64,000 nt of DNA from Candidatus Limnocylindrales bacterium (lineage in GTDB: Bacteria; Desulfobacterota; Binatia; UBA1149; CAITLU01): contig DATNBU010000024.1 of NCBI GenBank assembly GCA_035571835.1, positions 101,002-165,001 on the forward strand, read 5' to 3'. The notes beneath the pieces were generated by a model. That model saw nothing but the letters and a program-made list of their open reading frames with translations. It was not told the origin of the DNA and did not search any database. The translations under genes were made by a program, and so were the position numbers. Shown piece by piece: positions 10,501 to 17,698 of the stretch. Positions within the stretch are counted from its first letter, which is position 1. Every line of letters begins with the position of its first letter.

Positions 10501-11918
10501 ACTCGGCCTTTACCTGTACGACGAACGCGGACTGCCATACTCCGGTCACTCCGACGAACGTCGGCAACTGCTCGACGTCGACGGCGCCGAACTTCAAGAA
10601 GAAGTGCGGAAACGGAACGTTCTGCGACACCAACGCCGACTGTATCGGCACGTGCTCGGGCCAGGCGAGCTGCGAGTGCTTCTTCGGCGCTCCGTTCCCG
10701 CTCAACTCGGCCGGCACGGCGGTGTGCGTCGTCAACCGCTTCGCCAACGATATCAGCGGTACGGCCAACGTCGATCTCGGCTCGGGCGACATCACGGCCA
10801 ACCTGCGCACGCGCATCTACCTCGGCATCACGCAGGCCAAGCCGTGTCCGGTCTGCGGCGGCAAGTGCAGCATTCTGACGACCAAGACGTGCGCGAACAA
10901 TTCGGACTGCCTTGCGGGGCAAGGCACGTGCGGCTCGTACGACCCCGTCGCCAGCGACGGGCTCCGTGGCGGCACGTGCAGCGGCGGCATCAACACCGGC
11001 CTGTCGTGCGATGCGACGGCGACCAACGCGACGTTCCCGGCACGAAGCAGCGGAGGCGTAGCGCAGCTTCCGGGTGGAGGCTCCTACAGCCTCGACTGCA
11101 TGCCGAGCGACGGAGCCAACGTCTCGGGAACGGGTCTCGTCATCGATCTGGAGCAGACGACGGGCACGTCGACCTTGCCGTCGACTCTGGACTGCGACGC
11201 TGCCGGTCCCGGGACCGACCTGTGCCCGTGCCTGCAGTGTTCGAAGGACAAGACGAGAGGCTGCTCATCGGACGCCCAGTGCGCCACGCAGGGCCGGTTC
11301 TGTTCCGCCTTCAACGACCCGACCACGTTCAACTGCACGACGAACAGCGACTGCACGCTCGTCAACACGGGCACCTGCACGCTGCTGAGCAACACGAAGT
11401 GCTCGAACGCGTCCACGCTGAGCTGCACGACCAACGCCCAATGCGGGATGCAGCCGGGCGGGACATGCACGCTCTCGACATGTTCGTCGCCGGGCATCGG
11501 TGACATCCCGCAACCGAACAAGTGCACGAGCGGACTCTGTGAGGACATCGGCGACGGGTTCAACGGCCGATGCACGGTCGGACCGGACCAGGGCTACTGC
11601 GACGGCCTGCTGCGCATCGACGGGACGGGCATGAACGCGTGCGCTTCGAACTTCGATTGCACGAACGGGGATCACTGCACGCTGTCGCAGCGCAGGCTGT
11701 GCTTCCTCGATCCGATCGTCGCGGTCGGCGATCCTGATCCGAGCTTCCCGATTGCGGGCTCGACCTTCTGTGTACCGCCGACCGAGTTCCCGGCGATCAA
11801 TACGGTGGCCGGACTGCCGGGACCGGGCCGCGTGATCAGCCAGGGCGGCGCGACCACGTTCTGCACGACGGACCACAACGTCCAGTACACGCCGGGCGGC
11901 ATCCCGGCCTGCCCGTAA
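7584..11918 (+). CDS. Secreted Cys-rich protein with CGDG/CDDGN disulfide repeats, 1444 aa
   Basis: ATG at 7584 follows GGAGGGG. Residues 1-30 are a signal peptide (AMTAFPAFA). Residues ~33-270 hold the same two-copy helical Cys domain as the 908-aa paralogue (QQGCVNAINK, GAACQAAVTK). Residues ~278-818 are about fourteen disulfide repeats of the myxococcal Cys-rich/DUF4215 type (CGDG...E.CDDGN...GDGC...C), including three DNA-level tandem copies of 354 bp. Residues ~826-1444 are the shared C-terminal Cys-rich module. The protein lacks the poly-Thr linker; the disulfide-repeat stalk sits in that position instead. It is probably a long extracellular stalk or surface protein. Function unknown. 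Confidence 0.88.
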   Translation: MKPRSNVSAFLLSTFGVSIAMAMTAFPAFAITNDQQGCVNAINKAGAKVAATQGKDNAACVKAAGSGNLEMQTTDQCVMADNKGKVAGAETKTTDAESSKCSPPLPAIAFTGAATANTAAISEEVALLSAIYGSTVHTAMLTDHDGAACQAAVTKSYEKLGSTRLKAFNGCKKDFLKSNPGATAVQLQVCLTTPSSADPKGKVSGATTKLSDTVTAKCAGVALATAFPGCSAQAGSAATLSACVARNVECRMCLMTNAMDNLSTPCDQFDDGVVNQTCRQCGNGLAEAPEPCDTAGDSASCDSDCTTISCGDAHTNLAAGEACDAGTETAACDDDCSLPSCGDGNLNTAAGEVCDDGNATNGDGCDNNCTVSACGNGIAAGSEACDDGNTVNTDACLNTCVVATCGDGVRCNGAGCVSGPSGGAESCDDGNGLNTDNCLTNCAAATCGDGNLCSSPGCTTGPTGGLEQCDNDGSNSNVTPNACRTNCKLPTCGDGVTDAGEGCDDANAVNTDHCLNTCVVATCGDGVRCNGAGCVSGPSGGAEACDDANGSNTDSCLTNCAAATCGDGNLCSTPGCTTGPTGGVEQCDNDGSNSNVTPNACRTNCKLASCGDGVTDAGEGCDDGNAVNTDHCLNSCVVATCGDGVKCNGAGCVSGPSGGAEACDDGNGLNTDNCLTTCASAACGDGFLCSAPGCTTGPSGGVEQCDNDGSNSNVTPNACRTTCRTAFCGDNVTDAGETCDSGGVNTVSCDSNCTSVACGDGFINSAAGETCDGGGETLTCDANCTARVCGDGTINTTAGEICDDGNTASGDGCSSTCQSGAGSGESDPGCPNLGELVLYSHDSLDACTSNADCTVPRTCNTSIGYCTTVADLDSGWTGNAHNSDINDGVATRAYLVCEGPPSPGCGQCEVAGIDPSTDNCRCSNNSRTVCDEPFASAVSECPACVGGSGVNGNTCTSNTDCNFPTCAGRCSGNSAFTCTTNADCHTPVTPTNVGNCSTSTAPNFKKKCGNGTFCDTNADCIGTCSGQASCECFFGAPFPLNSAGTAVCVVNRFANDISGTANVDLGSGDITANLRTRIYLGITQAKPCPVCGGKCSILTTKTCANNSDCLAGQGTCGSYDPVASDGLRGGTCSGGINTGLSCDATATNATFPARSSGGVAQLPGGGSYSLDCMPSDGANVSGTGLVIDLEQTTGTSTLPSTLDCDAAGPGTDLCPCLQCSKDKTRGCSSDAQCATQGRFCSAFNDPTTFNCTTNSDCTLVNTGTCTLLSNTKCSNASTLSCTTNAQCGMQPGGTCTLSTCSSPGIGDIPQPNKCTSGLCEDIGDGFNGRCTVGPDQGYCDGLLRIDGTGMNACASNFDCTNGDHCTLSQRRLCFLDPIVAVGDPDPSFPIAGSTFCVPPTEFPAINTVAGLPGPGRVISQGGATTFCTTDHNVQYTPGGIPACP
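8781..9842 (+). repeat. Three tandem 354-bp coding repeats
   Basis: Units start at 8781, 9135 and 9489 (each TGCGTGGT), exactly 354 bp or 118 codons apart. Each encodes CGDGV[RK]CNGAGCVSGPSGG, then CDDxNG, then CTTGP[TS]GG[LV]EQCDNDG. They differ by scattered, mostly synonymous changes, so copy number may vary between strains. Confidence 0.85.
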
Positions 11919-11941
11919 GTCGCTGCCAGGCGGCTGAAGCG

Positions 11942-11977
11942 AAAACGCCCCGCTGTGATTTCACAGCGGGGCGTTTT
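11942..11977 (+). terminator. Terminator after Cys-rich gene 3
   Basis: A perfect 17-bp stem (11942-11958 with 11961-11977) has a 2-nt centre, begins AAAACGCCCC and ends GGGGCGTTTT. The stem core is the same as in the hairpin at 1319-1354. Confidence 0.88.
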
Positions 11978-12296
11978 GCTTTTGGATCCGCGGCCCTTCG
12001 TTTGTGCAGCACCGGTTTGATGGTTGCCGGTATTGTGGTTTTTGCCACAACGAGGAAGCACGCCGCCATGATCGCCGTGCTGTGGATAACTGTCCGGCGT
12101 CGCCTGCAAACACCTGTTCGTCGCCGCGAACTCCATGCTCCGACGGCCGAAGCTTCGGCAGCATATGCACGTTCCGGGATATCAGCGCTCGGCGCGTGAA
12201 CGTCGTAACGTCGCGCCGACATGCGGCCATGTCATTGACCGTCCGGCGCCGCTTTCGATACGCGTGGTGCATCCCGATCCGCTCTGGAGTGCGCCG
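11978..12296. other. Intergenic region before small XRE gene
   Basis: This is 319 bp without a supported gene. It has a 6-bp hairpin TTGTGG/CCACAA (12033-12050) and a single TGTGGATAA (DnaA-box-like) near 12081, which has no partners and is not taken as an origin. Confidence 0.5.
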
Positions 12297-12554
12297 ATGA
12301 AAACCAAGCTTTCGAAGATTCTCTACGACAAGGGCTGGACCGAAATGGAGCTTTCGCGGCGCACGGGTCTCGCGCAGAGTTACATCAACCGGGTCAAGAA
12401 CGCGCGCGTCGTGCCGACGGTCCGCACCGCGCTCAAGATCTGCCGTGCGCTCAACGTCGCCGTCGAGGACGCGTTCGTCTACGAGGACAAGCCGTACGGT
12501 GTCACGCATTCCGTGTATTTTCCGAGCTCCCACGCCCTGGTCGCCGAGGACTGA
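12297..12554 (+). CDS. Small XRE-family helix-turn-helix regulator, 85 aa
   Basis: ATG at 12297 follows GGAG (12285-12288); the longer open frame upstream lacks this support. Residues ~5-60 are a Cro/C1-type HTH: LSKILYDKGWTEMELSRRTGLAQSYINRVKN with the recognition helix SYINRVKNARVVPTVRTALKI, then ALNVAVEDAF typical of the fifth helix. A short C-terminal tail follows. It is a DNA-binding regulator by family; its target is unknown. It is monocistronic or leads into dusB about 100 bp downstream. Unlike plasmid antitoxins of this size it has no toxin neighbour. Confidence 0.85.
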   Translation: MKTKLSKILYDKGWTEMELSRRTGLAQSYINRVKNARVVPTVRTALKICRALNVAVEDAFVYEDKPYGVTHSVYFPSSHALVAED

Positions 12555-12565
12555 CGCGGGCGGGC

Positions 12566-12640
12566 GGCAATTCGGCCGCGGCCCGGACTCGGTGGTTTCT
12601 CCGGGGCCGGATTCGGGGCAATTCGGCCGCGGGCCGGATT
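12566..12640 (+). repeat. Direct repeat in the leader of dusB
   Basis: GGCAATTCGGCCGCGG at 12566 recurs at 12617 (51 bp apart), each followed by CCGGA. Together they fill most of the 104 bp between the XRE gene and dusB. Confidence 0.6.
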
Positions 12641-12658
12641 TGAGATAGACGACCGGTG

Positions 12659-13744
12659 ATGGAGCCCGGGCTGCTGAGGCCGCTTTCGATCGGACCGGTC
12701 GTCACGCGCACCAACCTCATCCTTTCACCGATGTCGGGAGTGACCGACTGCGCGTTCCGCACCACCGTGCTCGAGGCCAGCGGTCGGGATGCCGTCGGCC
12801 TGCTCGTCAGCGAATTCGTCGCGGCGGAAGGCCTTTCGCGCGACAACGCCAAGACCATCGCGATGCTCCGCTACCAGGAAGTCGAGCGGCCGTTCTCGAT
12901 CCAGATCTTCGGCGCCGACGTCGACCGCATGGTGCGTGCCGCCGAGATGGTCGAGGAGATCGGCGCCGACATCGTCGACATCAACTGCGGTTGCCCGGCG
13001 CCGAAGGTCGTTCGTCGCGGAGGCGGCGCCCAGCTGATGCGCACACCCGACGTGCTGCGCGACATCCTCGTCGCGGTGCGTGCCGCGGTCTCCATCCCGG
13101 TAACGGTCAAGATCCGCGCCGGCTGGGACGATGCCAGCCGCAACGCCGTCGAAGTCGCACGCATGGTCGAAGGCGAAGGCGCGGCGATGCTGGCGGTGCA
13201 CGGGCGCACCCGGCTCCAGCTCTACAGCGGCGAATCCGACTGGAACCTGATCGGCGAGGTCGCGAGCCGGCTCTCGATCCCGGTGATCGGTAGCGGTGAC
13301 GTCATCGATGCCGAAGGCGCGCTCGAGCGGCTGCGCGGCGGTTACGCCGACGGTGTGATGATCGGCCGCGGCGCGATCTCCAACCCGTGGATCTTCGGAC
13401 AGACGCTCGCGCTCGCGAATGGATACGAGGTCCGCGACCCGTCCACGCTCGAGCGCATCGCGATCCTCGAACACTTTGCCGGCTCGCTTGCCGAAACCAA
13501 GGACCTGCGGGCCTATCTCGGTCGCCTGCGCGGGCTTGCGTGTCACATGGCCAAGGGTCTTCCGGGCGGCGCGGCCACAAGGCGCGTGCTCGGCAAGGCG
13601 ACGCTTCCCGCCGACATCCTGCGCATCGTGCGCGAGTTCCTGCTCGAAGGCCGCCGCTTCGAAGAGCTCGTCGAAGACGACGCCCGCCTCCCGGTGATGC
13701 CGACTGCTGACGCCGACGGCGATGCGATCGCCGAAGTCGCCTGA
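12659..13744 (+). CDS. dusB: tRNA-dihydrouridine synthase (DusB type), 361 aa
   Basis: This FMN enzyme reduces uridine to dihydrouridine in tRNA. The TIM-barrel opens with LILSPMSGVTDCAFR (FMN-binding region) and has the signature INCGCPAPKVVRRGGGAQLM with the catalytic Cys (C in CGCP). VHGRTRLQLYSGESDW and the phosphate loop IPVIGSGDV...GYADGVMIGRGAISNPWIF follow, and a helical C-terminal RNA-binding part completes the protein. Length is usual (~330-360). ATG 12659 is chosen; a GTG three bases earlier is also in frame. It ends 17 bp before the pterin enzyme gene, so it is probably co-transcribed. Confidence 0.93.
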   Translation: MEPGLLRPLSIGPVVTRTNLILSPMSGVTDCAFRTTVLEASGRDAVGLLVSEFVAAEGLSRDNAKTIAMLRYQEVERPFSIQIFGADVDRMVRAAEMVEEIGADIVDINCGCPAPKVVRRGGGAQLMRTPDVLRDILVAVRAAVSIPVTVKIRAGWDDASRNAVEVARMVEGEGAAMLAVHGRTRLQLYSGESDWNLIGEVASRLSIPVIGSGDVIDAEGALERLRGGYADGVMIGRGAISNPWIFGQTLALANGYEVRDPSTLERIAILEHFAGSLAETKDLRAYLGRLRGLACHMAKGLPGGAATRRVLGKATLPADILRIVREFLLEGRRFEELVEDDARLPVMPTADADGDAIAEVA

Positions 13745-13761
13745 CAAAACGGAGTCTGCGG

Positions 13762-14250
13762 ATGCAGTCGAGCTTCGAGGTCTTCGTCAGCAAGGAATCC
13801 TTCAAGTTCAATGCGGCGCATTTCATCGCGTATCCGGGTTTCCGCGAGCGCCTGCACGGGCACAACTACCGCGTGTCGGTGCGGATGGAAGGTCCGGTCG
13901 GCGACGACGGCTACGTCGTCGATTTCGGCGACATCAAGCGCGCGACCCGCGAAGTCTGTGCGACGCTGAATGAGCGCGTGATCGTCCCGATGCTGTCGGA
14001 CGTGCTGAAGATCGAAGTCGACGCCACGGAAGTCCGCATGACCTGCGAGGACGGCATGCGCTTTTCGTTTCCGCTCGGCGACTGCGTGCTGCTCGACATC
14101 CGGCATTCGTCGGCCGAAGAGCTTGCGGCGTTTCTCGGCGAGCGTCTGAAGTCCGAGCTTCCGATCCTCGCGCGCCGCGGCGTGCGCGTCCTCGAAGTCG
14201 GCGTGGCCGAAGCTCCGGGTCAGGAAGCCCGCTTCCGGATCGAGCTGTGA
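13762..14250 (+). CDS. 6-pyruvoyltetrahydropterin synthase family (PTPS-III-like), 162 aa
   Basis: COG0720 family enzymes act on dihydroneopterin triphosphate. Zinc ligands are visible: H20 in FNAAH, H32 and H34 in LHGHNY, followed by the usual VVDFGDIK. The QueD catalytic Cys (CxxxHGH) is absent; instead the sequence reads E29-R-L-H-G-H (ExxHGH). This is the diagnostic form of PTPS-III, which makes 6-hydroxymethyldihydropterin for folate and can replace FolB. The substrate assignment is inference from that motif. GGAG at 13751-13754 supports the start. The stop overlaps the start of the cytochrome gene (GTGA). Other options are a QueD-like or PTPS-like enzyme of unknown product. Confidence 0.85.
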   Translation: MQSSFEVFVSKESFKFNAAHFIAYPGFRERLHGHNYRVSVRMEGPVGDDGYVVDFGDIKRATREVCATLNERVIVPMLSDVLKIEVDATEVRMTCEDGMRFSFPLGDCVLLDIRHSSAEELAAFLGERLKSELPILARRGVRVLEVGVAEAPGQEARFRIEL

Positions 14251-14525
14251 TCCGTCGCGGCGCGGCCGCAGCATTGGTGTGCGCGCTGCTCGCGGGCGGC
14301 TGTGCAGGTCCACTGCCCGAAGAAGGCAGCGCCGATGCGCGGCTGTATTCCGACCGATGCGGCACCTGCCACCGCGCGTATCAGCCGAAGACGCTGACTC
14401 CGGCGATGTGGCGCGTGCAGGTCGAGCGCATGGACAAGAAATTTCTCGAGGCGAGGGTGCCGCCGCCGACAGCTGCCGAGCGCGACCGCATTCTCGCGTA
14501 TCTTACGCGCAACGCGGGCGGCTGA
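14247..14525 (+). CDS. Small haem-c lipoprotein, 92 aa
   Basis: GTG at 14247 overlaps the preceding TGA (GTGA), implying translational coupling. The N-terminus is a lipoprotein signal with lipobox LAGGC (Cys ~19). A single CxxCH haem-binding motif (CGTCH, residues ~38-42) follows, and a Met near residue 62 could be the sixth ligand. The size fits a mono-haem periplasmic, lipid-anchored cytochrome domain (DHC-like or electron carrier). No redox partner is nearby. It ends 3 bp from the stop of the convergent aminopeptidase gene. Confidence 0.82.
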   Translation: MIRRGAAAALVCALLAGGCAGPLPEEGSADARLYSDRCGTCHRAYQPKTLTPAMWRVQVERMDKKFLEARVPPPTAAERDRILAYLTRNAGG

Positions 14526-14528
14526 CGG

Positions 14529-15893
14529 TCACGCCTTCGCTGCCAACGGCTTCGCGGCGGACGGCTTTGCGGCGAGCGCGCGCTTGCGGATCTTTTCGAT
14601 CTCGCCGCGACCCTTGATTACGTCGCTCGTCATGATTTCGCGGCCGCCGGCCGTCACCAGGATGTCATCCTCGATGCGGATGCCGACGCCGCGGAACTTC
14701 TCGTCGACCAGCAGGTCGCTGCGCACGTAGAGACCGGGCTCGACGGTCAGCACCATGCCTTCCTCGAGCACGCGCGAGCTTCCGGACGTGCGGTAGCTGC
14801 CGGCGTCGTGCACGTCCATGCCGAGCCAGTGACTGGTGTTGTGCATGTAGAACGGCGTGTACGCGTTGCGCTCGATGCATTCGTCGACGGTACCGGTCAG
14901 CAGCCCGATCGAGATCAGACCTTCGACCAGCACGCGAAGCGCGGTGCGATGGACTTCCTCAATGGCGATGCCGGGGCGCACGGCCTCGATCGATGCCTCC
15001 TGGGCCGCAAGCGCGATGTCGTAGAGCTCCGCCTGGCCGGCGCTGAACGACGCGCCGACGGGGAACGTTCGCGTGATGTCGGCGCAGTAGCCGCCGTACT
15101 CTCCGGCCGCGTCGACGAGCAGCAGCTCGCCGTCGGCAAGCGCGCGGTCGTTGCTGGTGTAGTGCAGCACGGTCGCGTTGGCGCCGCCGGCACAGATGCT
15201 GCCGTACGCAGGCCCGGTGCAGCCGCCGTAGCGGAACTCGTACTCGAGAAGCGCCTGCGCCTGGTACTCGGTCTGGCCCGGACGCAACGTTTCCATCAGC
15301 CGCATGTGCGCGGCCGCACTGATGCGGCCCGCCTCGCGCATACGATCGATCTCCTCGGGCCGTTTGTGCAGGCGGAATTCGGCCAGCAGCGCCGTGGCTT
15401 CGCTGACTACGATCGGGTCGCCGCCGCGCCGCGGCCGTTCGGCGTTGGCCTCATGCACCAGCTCGAGAACGCGCTGGTTGACGTGCGGATCGCGGCTGTG
15501 TGCGTAAAAGAGCCGGTCGGCGCGCCGAAGCTGCCGGAGCAGCACTGCCCACGTCTCTTCGATCGGGAACGCATGGTCAGCGCCGTAGGTTTCGCGCGCG
15601 CCTTCGACGCCCGCGCGTTTTCCGGTCCACGTCTCGGACTTCTCGTCGCGCGCGCGTACGCACAGCGTAAAGCCGTCTTCTTCCTTGCCGTGATTCGACA
15701 GCAGCAGCGCGCAAGGCTCCTCGAAGCCGCTGAGGTAGCGCACGTTGGTGTCGGGACGATACGTGTAGTGGACGTCGTTGGCGTACACCGCCTCCGGCGT
15801 CTCGGGGAGGAACAGAACCGCGCCGTCGAGCGCGGCGCGCACTGCCGCTCGCCGCTCGGCAAACGCTTTGGGCGGCGGACCGTGAAGAGTCAT
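14529..15893 (-). CDS. pepP: Xaa-Pro aminopeptidase (M24B), 454 aa
   Basis: This metallopeptidase removes N-terminal residues before proline. It has an N-terminal AMP_N domain (residues ~8-140: VLFLPETPEAVYANDVHYTYRPDTN, YLSGF) and a C-terminal pita-bread domain with the five metal ligands in their usual contexts: Asp in LLLVDAAGEY, Asp in YCADITRTFP, His in SHWLGMDVHD, Glu in LTVEPGLY and Glu in GIRIEDD. ATG at 15893 is preceded by AGGAGA. The last 15 residues are a low-complexity AAKPSAAKPLAAKA tail. Length matches the family. Cytoplasmic; no signal peptide. Confidence 0.93.
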   Translation of the reverse strand: MTLHGPPPKAFAERRAAVRAALDGAVLFLPETPEAVYANDVHYTYRPDTNVRYLSGFEEPCALLLSNHGKEEDGFTLCVRARDEKSETWTGKRAGVEGARETYGADHAFPIEETWAVLLRQLRRADRLFYAHSRDPHVNQRVLELVHEANAERPRRGGDPIVVSEATALLAEFRLHKRPEEIDRMREAGRISAAAHMRLMETLRPGQTEYQAQALLEYEFRYGGCTGPAYGSICAGGANATVLHYTSNDRALADGELLLVDAAGEYGGYCADITRTFPVGASFSAGQAELYDIALAAQEASIEAVRPGIAIEEVHRTALRVLVEGLISIGLLTGTVDECIERNAYTPFYMHNTSHWLGMDVHDAGSYRTSGSSRVLEEGMVLTVEPGLYVRSDLLVDEKFRGVGIRIEDDILVTAGGREIMTSDVIKGRGEIEKIRKRALAAKPSAAKPLAAKA

Positions 15894-15938
15894 TTCGAAT
15901 TCTCCTGAATGGTGCTCGGCATGTGTCGACCTGCGCGC

Positions 15939-17642
15939 TTACTCGATGGTCGGAACGGTCTCGGCTACCGCCTGGATGCCGGGATCGAGCAGCAGCTCGA
16001 GGCGTGCTTCGCCGAGAGCCTGCGCGATACGGGCGACGGGGTCACTCTGTGCCCGCACCTGGCCGCCGAGGTCGGCAAGCTGCGCGACCAGGCTGTCCTT
16101 CTTCGGATAATACACGAGCTGGACCTTGTCCGGATCGTGAATTCCGGCGGCGTTGGCCGCCGCATGGACGGCGTCGGCGAACGTGCCGATCTCGTCGACG
16201 AGGCCGCGCTCGAAAGCCTGCTGCCCGGTCCACACCCGCCCGCCGCCGAAGCGATCGATATCCTCGGGCTTTTTCTTGCGTCCGGTGGCGACGCGCTCGA
16301 GGAAGAGGCGGTACGTGTCGTTGATCTGGTCGCGCACGAGCGCGAGCTCTTCGGCATCCATCGGCTTGTCGAGATCGAAGAGCCGCGAATAACGACCGCG
16401 CGACAGGGATTCGGTGTGCACGCCGACGCGCTCGAGCAGGCCGCTGACATCCGGCTTGAAAAACACGACACCGATCGAGCCGGTAAGCGTTCCGGGTGCA
16501 GCCACGATGCGGTTGGCTGCCGACGCAAGGTAGTAGCCGCCGGAAGCCGCCACGTCGCCGAGAGATGCGATGACGGGCTTTTTCTTTGCCGCATCGCGAA
16601 TCGCGAGCCAGATCTCGTCGGATGCCGCCGGCGAGCCGCCGGGGCTCGCCACGCGCAGCACGATCGCGGAGATATCGTTGTCGCGCGCAGCTTCAGCGAG
16701 CGCTTCGCTGACGGTCCGCGAGCCGGCGCTTCCGCCGCCCGGCCGGCTCTTCCCGGTCGTGATCGCACCAACCGCGTGCACGACGGCAATCGACGGGCCG
16801 TCGCCGATTCCGAGCGAGGCCGGTGTGACGCGCGTGTAGATCTCTTCCTTGACTGTTTCGGGCGGAGTGCCGCTGCCGAGCTCGGACAGCACTTCCGACG
16901 GTGCGCGCACGGCGTTGGCGATGCCGGCATCGACGAGCTGCTGGGGCTTGGTAATCCCGCGGTTGATCGCCTTGTCGAGCTCGGCCGGAACCAGGTTGCG
17001 TGCGCTTGCGAGCGTGCGCACGAGCTGGGCGTGCACGTCGTCGAGGATCGATTCGAGCATCTCGCGGTGGGCGGGCGTCATCGACTCGCGCGAAAGCTCG
17101 TCGCCCGCGCTCTTGTATTCGCGGATCTGCTCGACCTGCATGCGGACGTCGACTTTGGGCCACACACCGCCGAGAAATACCGCCTGGGCCTGCATGCCGG
17201 TCAGCATCGGCGCCGAAGCCGGCGCGACGTACACGGCGTCGGCGGCCGACGCGATGAAGATCTCCTTGCTGGCCGGGGACAGCTCGACTTCGAGCTCGGC
17301 GATGACCCTTTTGCCGGCCGCCTTGACCAGCGACAGTGCGCTGCGGATTTCCTCGGCCTGCGCCCAGCCGGCATCGAGCGCACCGATGCGCACGATCACG
17401 CCGGCGATGCGGCCGTCATGGCGCACCTTGCGCATCGCTTCGTCGAAGATCGCGATCGAATGCCCGCGGTCGATCAGGCGCGAAAGGAAATTTCCCGGTG
17501 GGGATTCCGAAAACGAACCTGCGACATCGACGACGAGATAACTGCCGGAAGCGATCGTCGGCCCCCGCATCCACAGCCACAGCGCCACGGCGAGGACCGC
17601 AAAGCTGGCCAAACGAACGAACAATCGGAAACGTGCGAACAT
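15939..17642 (-). CDS. sppA: Signal peptide peptidase SppA, long form, 567 aa
   Basis: S49 membrane-bound serine protease that degrades cleaved signal peptides. ATG 17642 is chosen because it opens an N-terminal anchor ([20 protein letters not shown]); the frame upstream is arginine-rich and unlikely coding. There are two S49 domains: the first carries the general-base Lys in [12 protein letters not shown], the second carries the nucleophile Ser in [12 protein letters not shown], followed by [10 protein letters not shown]. This corresponds to the Lys209/Ser409 arrangement of E. coli SppA. Length is close to the 618-aa family standard. The ribosome site is weak. It is divergent from the LplA-like gene. 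Confidence 0.92.
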   Translation of the reverse strand: MFARFRLFVRLASFAVLAVALWLWMRGPTIASGSYLVVDVAGSFSESPPGNFLSRLIDRGHSIAIFDEAMRKVRHDGRIAGVIVRIGALDAGWAQAEEIRSALSLVKAAGKRVIAELEVELSPASKEIFIASAADAVYVAPASAPMLTGMQAQAVFLGGVWPKVDVRMQVEQIREYKSAGDELSRESMTPAHREMLESILDDVHAQLVRTLASARNLVPAELDKAINRGITKPQQLVDAGIANAVRAPSEVLSELGSGTPPETVKEEIYTRVTPASLGIGDGPSIAVVHAVGAITTGKSRPGGGSAGSRTVSEALAEAARDNDISAIVLRVASPGGSPAASDEIWLAIRDAAKKKPVIASLGDVAASGGYYLASAANRIVAAPGTLTGSIGVVFFKPDVSGLLERVGVHTESLSRGRYSRLFDLDKPMDAEELALVRDQINDTYRLFLERVATGRKKKPEDIDRFGGGRVWTGQQAFERGLVDEIGTFADAVHAAANAAGIHDPDKVQLVYYPKKDSLVAQLADLGGQVRAQSDPVARIAQALGEARLELLLDPGIQAVAETVPTIE

Positions 17643-17698
17643 CGAAGCGCTTCGTGCAGCTTGGCATTTTGACCGGATAGCGCAACGGTCCGCGCGCG

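Noticed and set aside
7398..10922. 1174-codon minus-strand frame opposite the 1444-aa Cys-rich gene
   Set aside because: Repetitive antisense of the CGDG/CDDGN repeats; no start context or recognisable fold.
12079..12092. Single TGTGGATAA (DnaA-box-like) site
   Set aside because: One box only, no AT-rich unwinding region, no dnaA or dnaN neighbour; not an origin.
14808..17672. Plus-strand frames opposite pepP and sppA
   Set aside because: Shadow frames; the minus-strand genes contain complete catalytic sets.
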